Positions 27,016-35,300 of a DNA stretch of 64,000 nt are shown piece by piece. The stretch is from contig NZ_JBHYXZ010000032.1 in the NCBI RefSeq assembly GCF_042752395.1, positions 1-64,000 of the forward strand, in the 5' to 3' direction. The notes below the pieces were generated by a model. It made no database searches and had not been told where the DNA came from. It was given only the letters and a program-made list of their open reading frames with translations. This DNA comes from Actinosynnema sp042752395. Lineage in GTDB: Bacteria > Actinomycetota > Actinomycetes > Mycobacteriales > Pseudonocardiaceae. A program made the position numbers and the translations under genes. How positions within the stretch are numbered: position 1 is the stretch's first letter; each line of letters opens with the position of its first letter.

Positions 27016-27785
27016 GCTCGTCCCCCTGGTTGTGCGGCGAGTGCCTCGGTCATCGTCCGGTCGAGTTCGGCCACCAGGTGGTCGGGCGCGGACAGGAACG
27101 CGTGGTGGCCCCCGGCCAGCACGGGCGCGGAGAACCGGCCGTCCGGCGCGTACTCGCGCCAACCGCCCATCTGCTCGGGCCGGATCTCGACGTCGTCGGC
27201 CCACCCGACGGCGCACACCGCGCTCGACAGGGTCATCGGCTCGTCCAGCCGGTAGCGCTGGTTCGCGCCGATGTCGGCGCGCAGCACGCCGAGCCCCAGG
27301 TCGATCATGTCGGGATCCGGGTCGCCGCCCATCGCGCGGGTCAGGCCGGCCAGCTCGGCGCCCAGCTCGGCGTCGGTCATGGACAGGAACCGCCCGTACG
27401 GCCCGTCGTGCGGGGCCACCTGGGAGGACATGAACAGCACGGTGGGCGCCGGTCCGCCCGTCTCGTGCAGCCGCACGGCGGTGGCGAACGCCGCGAGCGC
27501 GCCGCCGCAGTGCCCGAAGAACGCGAACGGCCGGTCCAGGTACGGCAGCAGCGGCGGCACGGCGGCCTCGGCGAGGTCGGTGTAGCCACCGTAGTGCGGC
27601 TCGCGGATGCGGTTCTCGCGGCCGGGTGGCTGCACCGCGCAGACCTCCATCGACCCGACCCGCGCCGGCCACCGGGCGTACATCGACGCGCCCAGCCCGG
27701 AGTAGGGGAAGACGAACAGGCGGGCGGCGGCGTCCGGGTCGGGCCGCCGCAGCAACCACCTACCTCGACGCGGCGGGGACGACAT
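26997..27785 (-). CDS. Type II thioesterase with cysteine nucleophile
   Basis: 262 aa, ATG at 27785 after GGAGGATCC. Standard TEII fold: FVFPYSGLGASMYARWP, PPGRENRIREP, LDRPFAFFGHCGGALAAF, and the late His in GGHHAFL. The nucleophile elbow is GHCGG, with Cys in place of the Ser of GHSMG/GHSGG. The enzyme should clear misprimed carrier proteins or unload a carrier-bound amino acid. A Cys nucleophile is seen in a minority of thioesterases and could favour acyl transfer over hydrolysis. Its 5' end overlaps the P450 gene by 26 bp. Confidence 0.88.
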   Translation of the reverse strand: MSSPPRRGRWLLRRPDPDAAARLFVFPYSGLGASMYARWPARVGSMEVCAVQPPGRENRIREPHYGGYTDLAEAAVPPLLPYLDRPFAFFGHCGGALAAFATAVRLHETGGPAPTVLFMSSQVAPHDGPYGRFLSMTDAELGAELAGLTRAMGGDPDPDMIDLGLGVLRADIGANQRYRLDEPMTLSSAVCAVGWADDVEIRPEQMGGWREYAPDGRFSAPVLAGGHHAFLSAPDHLVAELDRTMTEALAAQPGGRAWPSTS

Positions 27786-29046
27786 CGGATCCTCCCTCCA
27801 GCTCGGCCGCGGCGCCCGGCCGCAGGACGGCGCGCACCGGCATGCTCCGGATGCCCGCCACGAAGTTGGACCTCAGGTGCGCCACCGGGCCGGCGGGCTC
27901 GAACCGCTCGACCAGCCGCACCAGCTCGCCGAACAGCAGGCGCAGGGCGATGCGCGCGAGCGGCGCCCCGATGCAGTAGTGCGGGCCGAACCCGAACGCC
28001 ACGTGGCGGTTGGGCGTGCGGGCGACGTCGAACCGGTAGGGGTCGGCGAAGACCCGCTCGTCGCGGTTGGCCGAACCCAGCCAGGCCACGACCGCCTCGC
28101 CCGCCCGGATCGGCTGCCCGCTCAGCTCCGTGTCGACCACGGCGTAACGCATGAAGTGGTTCGCGGGCGACGCCCAGCGCAGCCCTTCCTCCACTGCGAG
28201 GGACGTCTGGTCGCGGTCGCCGGTGAGCCGCGCGTACTCGTCGGGGTGCTCGGCGAACGCCTGCACGGTCGCGGCCACGGCGTGCGGTGTGGTGACGTTC
28301 GCGCCCAGCAGCAGGCTGTAGCAGTTGTAGACCAGCTCGTCGGCGCGCATCCCGCGACCGCCGAGGTCCATCGCCTTGAGGAACCCGATCAGGTCGTCGC
28401 GCTCGCCGCGGCCCTGGACCTGCTCGGCGAAGTACTCGAACAGCTCGTGGTGGGCGGCGACCAGCGAGCCGTGCCCGGCCTCCGCGCCGAACGACGGGTC
28501 CTCCGGCGCGACGGCCATCGTGGTGAGCCGGGCCAGCTCCGGCCAGTCCGCCTCGGGCAGGCCCATCAGCGCGCCGGTGAACTCCATCGGGAAACCCGTG
28601 CCCGCCTGCGCCACGTCCCACGGCTCGCCACCCGCCAGCGGGGCGATCATCCGCCGCACCACGGCGAGCACCGAGGGGTGACGGGACCGCAGGGCGGCGA
28701 ACGACAGCGCCTTGGCCATCGGCTCGCGCATGGCGGTGTGCACGGGCGGGTCGCTGGCGGCCATCATCTTGTTCGCCGCCGGGTCGACGCCGCCGAGGAT
28801 GGACAGGAGCGTGCCGCGCCTGGAGGTGAACCTGGTGTGGTCGCGCAGCACGGCGCTGACGTCGGCGTGCCGCGTCACGGACGCGAACCCGCGCCCGTCC
28901 GGCAGCACCTGGCGGTGCACGGGCGCGCGCTCACGCATGGCGTGCCACACCACGTGCGGGTCGCCGTCGGAGTAGGTGGCGGCGTCGAACAGGTCCACCG
29001 CGTCGAGGTCGACCGCCTCGTGGCCGGTCGGCGCGCTCAGCCTCAT
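27760..29046 (-). CDS. Cytochrome P450
   Basis: 428 aa, ATG at 29046 overlapping the stop of the A-PCP gene. Heme motif FGFGPHYCIGAPLAR (Cys ~356); ExxR in EEGLRWASP. The I-helix motif is LLGANVTTPHAV: the Thr pair is kept, but the acidic residue that normally precedes it (AGxD/E-T) is Val. A P450 directly coupled to an A-PCP didomain recalls NovH/NovI-type beta-hydroxylation of a carrier-bound amino acid, so beta-hydroxylation of the PCP-bound valine-type residue is the best guess; the missing acid means oxygen activation may depend on the substrate or carrier. Confidence 0.92.
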   Translation of the reverse strand: MRLSAPTGHEAVDLDAVDLFDAATYSDGDPHVVWHAMRERAPVHRQVLPDGRGFASVTRHADVSAVLRDHTRFTSRRGTLLSILGGVDPAANKMMAASDPPVHTAMREPMAKALSFAALRSRHPSVLAVVRRMIAPLAGGEPWDVAQAGTGFPMEFTGALMGLPEADWPELARLTTMAVAPEDPSFGAEAGHGSLVAAHHELFEYFAEQVQGRGERDDLIGFLKAMDLGGRGMRADELVYNCYSLLLGANVTTPHAVAATVQAFAEHPDEYARLTGDRDQTSLAVEEGLRWASPANHFMRYAVVDTELSGQPIRAGEAVVAWLGSANRDERVFADPYRFDVARTPNRHVAFGFGPHYCIGAPLARIALRLLFGELVRLVERFEPAGPVAHLRSNFVAGIRSMPVRAVLRPGAAAELEGGSDVVPAASR

Positions 29047-30764
29047 CGGGGTTCCCCCGCCGCGTCCAGGTGCTCGGCCAGCTCGGCGATCGTGGGGTTC
29101 TCGTAGAACGTGCGGGCGCGGACGAACGTGCCCCGCTCGTTGGCGATCTCCGTGGTGATCACCGTCGCGAGCAGCGAGTGGCCGCCCAGCTCGAAGAAGT
29201 CGTCGTCCACGCCGACCTCGTCGACCTCCAGCACATCGGCCCACAGCCGGGCCAGCCACTGCTCCAGCTCGCCGTCCGGAGCGCGGTAGTCGGTGTCGAG
29301 GTCGGGCCGCGCGCGCACCGGTGTGGCGGCCAGGGCCGCGCGGTCCACCTTGCCGTTGGGGGTCAGCGGCAGCGCGGGCAGCCGGCTGAACGTCGCGGGC
29401 ACCATGTGCCGGGGCAGCGCGGCGGCGAGCGTGCGCCGCAGCTCGGCGACGGAGACCAGGCCCTCGGTGGTGTAGAAGGCGGCCAGCCGCTTGCCGCCCG
29501 ACCGGTCGGGCTGCGCCACCACCGCGGCGTCGGCCACGTCCGGGTGCGCGGTGAGGGCGGCCTCCACCTCGCCGGGCTCCACCCGGAACCCGCGCAGCTT
29601 GACCTGCGCGTCGGCGCGGCCGACGAACTCGTACGAGCCGTCGGGCAGCCGGCGGGCGAGGTCCCCGGTGCGGTACATGCGCCCGCCCGGTGTCGCCGGG
29701 TCCGGCAGGAACCGCTCGGCGGTCAGCCCGGGCCGGTCGAGGTAACCGTGCGCCAAGCCCTCGCCCGCCGCGTACAGCTCGCCGACCTCGCCGTCCGGCA
29801 CCGGCCGCAGGTCGGCGTCGAGCAGGTGCACCGCGCCGCCGCGGATCGGCGTGCCGATCGGCACGGTCGCCGTGGTGAGCCGGCCGCGGACGGGGTGGCA
29901 GCAGGTGAAGGTGGTGTTCTCGGTCGGGCCGTAGCCGTTGACCAGGACGGTGTCCGGCAGCAGCGCCACCGCCTTGTCCACGTGGGACGGTGACAGCACG
30001 TCGCCGCCGGCGATGAGCTGCCGCACGCCCTTGAGGTCCGCCGGGGCGGTGTCGACGACCTGGTGGAACAGACCGGCGGTCAGCCACGCGACGGTGACGC
30101 CCTCGGCGCGCACGACCTCCGCGACCTCCGCGGGCGACAGGTCGCCCGGCGGCGCCACGGCCAGGCGGGCGCCGTTGAGCAGGGCGCCCCACACCTCCAG
30201 CGTGGAGGCGTCGAACGCGATCGGGGCGTGCTGGAGGACCACGTCGTCCGCGGTGAACGTGGCGAAGTCGGGCTCGTGCACGAGCCGGGCCACGGCGCGG
30301 TGGGGCACGCACACGCCCTTCGGCGTGCCGGTGGACCCGGAGGTGTAGGCGATGTAGGCCAGGTCCTCCGCGCCGACCTCGACGTCCCGGCCGCGCGGTC
30401 CGTCGACCAGGACGTCGTCCTCGGTCAGCACGACGGACGCCCCCGCGTCGGCGAGCACGGCGGCCCGCCGCTCCGGCGGGTCGTTCGGGTCCAGCGCCAG
30501 GTAGCACGCCCCGGCGCGGAGGATGCCCAGCAACGCGACGGCGAGCAGCGGCGACCGCGCCAGGTGGACGGCCACCACGTGCCCGCGCCGGACACCGCGC
30601 CCGCCCAGCGCGTGGGCCAGGCGGGCGGACGCCTCGTCCAGCTCCGCGTAGGACAGCCGCTGCCCGGACCCGCTCACGGCGGTCCGCCGCGGCACGGCCG
30701 CGACCTGGCGCGCGAACAACGCAGGGATCGTCCGCATGTCACACCCCCTCGGTCTCGTCCCCAT
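29043..30764 (-). CDS. NRPS A-PCP didomain, valine-like code
   Basis: 573 aa. ATG at 30764, one base after the upstream stop and with GGAGGGG; a second good start (ATG 30737 with GAGGGGG) exists nine codons later. A domain: YTSGSTGTPKG, NGYGPTENTT, YRTGDLARR, PCP with FFELGGHSLLA (Ser ~527). The code reads D-A-L-W-I-G-G-T-F-K, one change from the classic valine code DAFWIGGTFK. With no C domain it either starts the chain or hands a modified residue to an A-less module. Stop overlaps the P450 start. Confidence 0.9.
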   Translation of the reverse strand: MGTRPRGCDMRTIPALFARQVAAVPRRTAVSGSGQRLSYAELDEASARLAHALGGRGVRRGHVVAVHLARSPLLAVALLGILRAGACYLALDPNDPPERRAAVLADAGASVVLTEDDVLVDGPRGRDVEVGAEDLAYIAYTSGSTGTPKGVCVPHRAVARLVHEPDFATFTADDVVLQHAPIAFDASTLEVWGALLNGARLAVAPPGDLSPAEVAEVVRAEGVTVAWLTAGLFHQVVDTAPADLKGVRQLIAGGDVLSPSHVDKAVALLPDTVLVNGYGPTENTTFTCCHPVRGRLTTATVPIGTPIRGGAVHLLDADLRPVPDGEVGELYAAGEGLAHGYLDRPGLTAERFLPDPATPGGRMYRTGDLARRLPDGSYEFVGRADAQVKLRGFRVEPGEVEAALTAHPDVADAAVVAQPDRSGGKRLAAFYTTEGLVSVAELRRTLAAALPRHMVPATFSRLPALPLTPNGKVDRAALAATPVRARPDLDTDYRAPDGELEQWLARLWADVLEVDEVGVDDDFFELGGHSLLATVITTEIANERGTFVRARTFYENPTIAELAEHLDAAGEPR

Positions 30765-30765
30765 G

Positions 30766-31449
30766 TCAGGCCCCTCCGGCGTCGAGCGCGGTCCACCGGG
30801 CGGTCGAGGTGGCGACCAGGTCGCCGTCCGGCCCGTACACGCTGGTCAGGTTCACCGCGGTCCGCCCCCACCGCTCCTCCCGGCGCGCGACGACGACGTG
30901 CGGCGCGCCGGGCCGCGGCGGCCGGACCACCTCCGCGGTCATCCGGGTCAGCACCATCGGGTCCGCGCGCGGGTCGGCGGTCCAGCCGCCGGGGCAGTCC
31001 AGCACGCCCCACAACACCTCGGTCGACGCCTCCTCGGGCACCCACCCGCACGCCACCACGCCGTCGCGCCCGGCCACCGGGCCCGGTGCGAGCCGCAGCC
31101 CGTCCTCCCGGTCGTGGCCGCACACGAAGCAGGTCGGGAACGGGTGGTCGCGGTGGCCCAGGTAGCCCTCGGAGGCGCGCCGCGCCTCGCCCGGCGACAC
31201 CGGCTCCACCACCGGGACGGGTTTCCGCGCCCCGCTCACCGTGGCGATGAGCCGGTCGCCCAGCCACAGGTGCGACCGGCGCGCGCCCGCCTCCAGCCGC
31301 ATCGGCGTGTCCAACGGCGGCGGCGCGATCAGGGTGACCACGGCGTGCCCGGCGGCGGGCGGGGCGAGCCCGGCCAGCAGCCCGCACGCGTACCCGCCCT
31401 GGCCGGAGTCGGGCGGCCCGTTGAAGCGGGCCGGGATGGTGACCTCCAT
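30766..31449 (-). CDS. Hotdog-fold thioesterase-like protein
   Basis: 227 aa, ATG at 31449 overlapping the stop of the GHMP kinase gene. Begins MEVTIPARFNGPPDSGQGGY, followed by ACGLLAG, a double-hotdog pattern of the 4HBT_3 type, and a central FPTCFVCGHDREDGLRL with two Cys in CFVCG, resembling a small zinc knuckle. C-terminal half repeats the hotdog pattern (VLWGVLDCPGGW). Role in the pathway unknown; it might hydrolyse an acyl or aminoacyl thioester or only bind one. Confidence 0.7.
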   Translation of the reverse strand: MEVTIPARFNGPPDSGQGGYACGLLAGLAPPAAGHAVVTLIAPPPLDTPMRLEAGARRSHLWLGDRLIATVSGARKPVPVVEPVSPGEARRASEGYLGHRDHPFPTCFVCGHDREDGLRLAPGPVAGRDGVVACGWVPEEASTEVLWGVLDCPGGWTADPRADPMVLTRMTAEVVRPPRPGAPHVVVARREERWGRTAVNLTSVYGPDGDLVATSTARWTALDAGGA

Positions 31450-32348
31450 CAGGCACCCACCCTCTGCGGCGCGCAGGTCGACTCGACGCACAGCGACGTG
31501 TGCAACGACACCGTCCCGGACAGGCCGCGGCACTGCTCGACCACGAAACGCACCTTGTCCTCGCGGGCCGGGTCGTGGTCGGCGATGAGGACGCCGATCA
31601 CCGTCCCGCTGTGCGCGATCACCAGGCCGAGCGCGTCCACCTCCGCGCCGATGCGCCGCAGCGACGCCAGCAGCGGGCGCGGCCGGACCTTCGTGCTCAG
31701 CTCGGCGCTGCGGGTGGAGACGGCGCCGACCGCGGCCAGGTCGTGCCCGCGCACCGCCGCGGTCAGCGCGTCCAGCAACTCGGCGTACTCCGCCCGGTCC
31801 CGCGCGGAGTACGGCTTGGGCACCCGGTTGTGCCGCACGGTGTCCACCTGGCCGCCCTCGTCGACCCCGACGATGGTCAGCACCGGCAGGCAGCCCAGGC
31901 GTTCCCGCAGCCGCACCTCGCGGTGGTAGAACGCCACGATCCCGTCGTGCATGACCCCGTCCGTGGGCTCGATGTGCCGCAGGAACCCCTCGATCGCCAC
32001 GGCGTCGAGCGGCTGCTCCAGCGCGGCGGCCACGGCCCGCGCGGTGGCCACCAGGTCGGCGGAGGAGCTGGCGAGGCCCTTGCCCTCGGGGAGCCTGCCC
32101 GCGAGTTCGAGCACGCCGCCGCCGCGGTGGCCGCCGGTGGCGAGCATCCGCTCCACCAGCAGCCGTGACTTGTCCTTGTTCGGCGGGGTCACGACCACCG
32201 GGTCGTGCTCGCCGGTCAGCTCGAACCGCGCCGACGAGTACTCGGTGATCGGCAGCGTGACCAGGAAGTCGCGCTCCTCCTCGGGCAGCACGCCCTGGAG
32301 CAGTTCGCCGAACGTGCCGAAAGCGCGGCCGTGGCCGATGCGGGTCAC
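31449..32348 (-). CDS. GHMP kinase, L-threonine kinase-like (PduX/DabC type)
   Basis: 299 aa from a GTG (32348) that overlaps the NRPS2 stop. GHMP signatures: N-terminal GTFGELLQG, ATP loop LPEGKGLASSSADLVATA (~88-105), C-terminal IAHSGTVIGVL. PduX-family enzymes phosphorylate L-threonine at oxygen. Together with the cysteine-synthase-like and argininosuccinate-lyase-like genes of the same operon it matches the DabC/DabA/DabB set proposed for 2,3-diaminobutyrate formation in friulimicin biosynthesis: O-phosphothreonine would be the activated substrate for beta-replacement. Confidence 0.82.
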   Translation of the reverse strand: MTRIGHGRAFGTFGELLQGVLPEEERDFLVTLPITEYSSARFELTGEHDPVVVTPPNKDKSRLLVERMLATGGHRGGGVLELAGRLPEGKGLASSSADLVATARAVAAALEQPLDAVAIEGFLRHIEPTDGVMHDGIVAFYHREVRLRERLGCLPVLTIVGVDEGGQVDTVRHNRVPKPYSARDRAEYAELLDALTAAVRGHDLAAVGAVSTRSAELSTKVRPRPLLASLRRIGAEVDALGLVIAHSGTVIGVLIADHDPAREDKVRFVVEQCRGLSGTVSLHTSLCVESTCAPQRVGA

Positions 32349-35300
32349 GCGCGGCCTCCCCCGTCGAGGTCGAGCAGCGCCGCGACCGCCGCCGCGTGCG
32401 GTGGCCGCACGAGCGAGAAGTGGTCGGCGGGCAGGTCGTGCACGGTGAAGCGGCCGGTGACGTGCCGGGCCCAGTGCCCCGCGCTGTCGTGCTCGCGGTT
32501 CTCCTCGCCCTGCACGAACACCGCGTCGCCGCCGTGGCGGCCCGGCCGGTGCCGGGCGTGGGCGCGCACGTTGGCCTCGAACACGGCGAGCAGCGCGTCC
32601 GCGTCCCGGCCGTGGTCGTCGCCGAGTTCCCGGCGCAGCTGCTCGGCCAGGTCCGCGCCGTCCGCGTCGTCGGGGTCGTACTGGCCCGGGTAGGACGGGT
32701 CGACCATGGTCAGCGAGGCGACGCGGTCCGGCGCGCGGACCGCCATCTCGTGCGCCACCACCGCGCCGAACGACCAGCCGGCCAGGTGGTGCCGGGGCAG
32801 GTCGCGCAGCAGGTCGAGGTAGGCGGCGGCGGTCTCCCCGACGCTCGCGGCGGGCCGGGCCGCGGCCGACACCCCGTGCACCGGGTGGCGCGGGTCGATC
32901 GCCTCGACCAGCGCCCGGTAGGCGAGCAAAGTGCCGCCCGCCGGGTGCACCAGCACCACGGGCGTGCCGTCGAGCCCGGGGCGCAGCAGGTGCAGCCGGG
33001 GCCGGTCGTCCACGCCCGCGCCGCCGTCGGTGAGCCGGGCCGCGATCGAGCGGACCGTGCCGCCGTCGAGCAGCTCGGTCACCGGCAGCGCCCGGCCGAA
33101 CCGCTTGCGCACCGCGGTGAGCAGCCGCAGGGCCTTGAGCGAGTGGCCGCCCAGCTCGCCGAACGTGTCCAGCACGCCCACGTCCTCGACGCCGAGCACG
33201 TCGCGCCACAGCTCCAGCAGCACGCGTTCGGCCTCGGTCGCGGGCTCGACGGCGGACGGCCGGTCCCGTCGCACCTCGACGGCGGCCAGTGCCTTGCGGT
33301 CCACCTTGCCGTGGGGCGACAGCGGGATCGCGTCCACCGACTGCCACAGCTGCGGCACCATGTGCTCGGGCAGCCGGTCCAGCAGGAAGGCCCGCAGCGC
33401 CGCCGGGTCCGCGTCGCCGACGAAGAACGCGGCCAGCGCGCCGTCCCGGGCCACGACCGCGCACTCGCGCACGCCGTCGTGCCCGCCCAGCACCGCCTCC
33501 ACCTCGGCCGGCTCGACCCGGAACCCGCGCACCTTGACCTGGTCGTCCGCCCGGCCCAGGTACTCCAGCTCGCCGCCCGGCAGGCGCCGGGCCAGGTCGC
33601 CGGTGCGGTACAGGCCGTCGACGAACCGCTCGGCGGTCAGGTCGGGCCGGCCCACGTACCCGTCGGCGAGGCCGACGCCGCCGATGTGCAGCTCGCCGGT
33701 CACGCCGAGCGGCACGGGCCTGCGGCGCGCGTCCAGCACGTGCAGGCGGACGTTGGCGATGGGTCGCCCGATCGGCACGACCGCGCGCCCGTCGTCGCGG
33801 CACCGCCAGTGGCTGACGTCCACCGCGGCCTCCGTCGGCCCGTACAGGTTGACCAGCTCGGCCGGGTGGGTGGCGAAGAACCGCTGCTGGAGGTCGTGCG
33901 GCAGCGCCTCGCCGCTGGCGAACACCCGCCGCAGCGACGTGCACGCGGGCACGCCGTCGTCGTCCAGGAACGCCCGCAGCATCGACGGCACGAAGTGCAG
34001 CACCGTCACCCCGGCCTCGCGGACGAGTCGGGTCAGGTAGGCGGGGTCGCGGTGCCCGTCCGGCCGGGCCACGACCAGGCACGCGCCGGTCATCAGCGGC
34101 CAGAAGAATTCCCACACCGACACGTCGAACGAGTACGGCGTCTTCTGCAGCACGCGGTCGTCCGGCCCGATCGGGTACTCGTCCTGCATCCACAGCAGCC
34201 GGTTGGCGATGGCGCGGTGCGAGACCACGACGCCCTTGGGCCGGCCGGTCGAGCCGGACGTGAAGATCAGGTACGCCGGGTCGTCCGGTGTCACCGCCGT
34301 CTCCGGCGGGGTGTCCGGCTGGTCGGCGGGGACGTCCAGGCGGTGCGCGCCGGGCAGGTCCCCATCGGCCAGCAGCACCACCGGCCGCGCCTGGTCGACC
34401 ATCTCGCGGATGCGCGCCGGCGGGTTGTCCGGGTCCAGGGGCAGGTACGCCCCGCCCGCGCGCACGACCGCGTGCAGCGCGACGACCAGCTCCACCGACC
34501 TCGCGGCGCTCACGCCGACGAACGTGCCGGGGCCGACGCCGAGCGCGACCAGCCGGTGCGCGAGGCGGTTGGCGCGTGCCTCGAACTCGCGGTAGGTCAG
34601 CACGGTGTCCTCGAAGCGCACGGCCGGCGCGTCCGGTTCGCCGCGGGTGAGGGCGTGCAGCAGGTGCGGCCGGTCGTAGTGCCGGTCGGTGTCGTTCCAC
34701 GCGGCGAGCTGCGCCCGTTCCCGCTCCGGCCGCAGCTCCGCGTCGATGTGCGACCCGTCCGGGTCCGCGACGAGCGCGTGCAGCGCGGCCAGGTAGTAGT
34801 CGCGCGCCCGCTCGACCTGCCCGGTGTCGAGCCGGGTCCGGTCGTGCCGCAGGCCGATGGCGATCTCGCCGGTCTCGGCGTCGCGGAAGAACTCGGCGCC
34901 GAACGGGAAGTTGGTCGGCACCACGCTGTCCTCGTCCAGCAGCTCCAGCACGTCGCCGGACGGCTGGTCGCGCGAGACGTGGAAGTGCGTGTAGTTGAAG
35001 AACGTCTCGAACAGCGGCTCGCCGCCGTGCGCGCGTTGCAGCTCGGCCAGCGGGAACCGGCGGTGGGGCTGGATCGCCAGGTCCGTCCCGGCGACCTGCC
35101 GCACCAGGTCGGCCCACGTGCCGTCGGCCAACCTCACCCGGAACGGCACGGTGTTGAGGAACAGGCCCAGGACGCGGTCGCCGTCGGTCTGCTCGCCGCG
35201 GCCGTGGTAGACCACGCCGGTCACCACGTCGTCCCGCCCCGACAGCAGCGACATCACGCGCAGGTGGGCGGCCAGCAGCACCACGCGCACCGACACCTTG

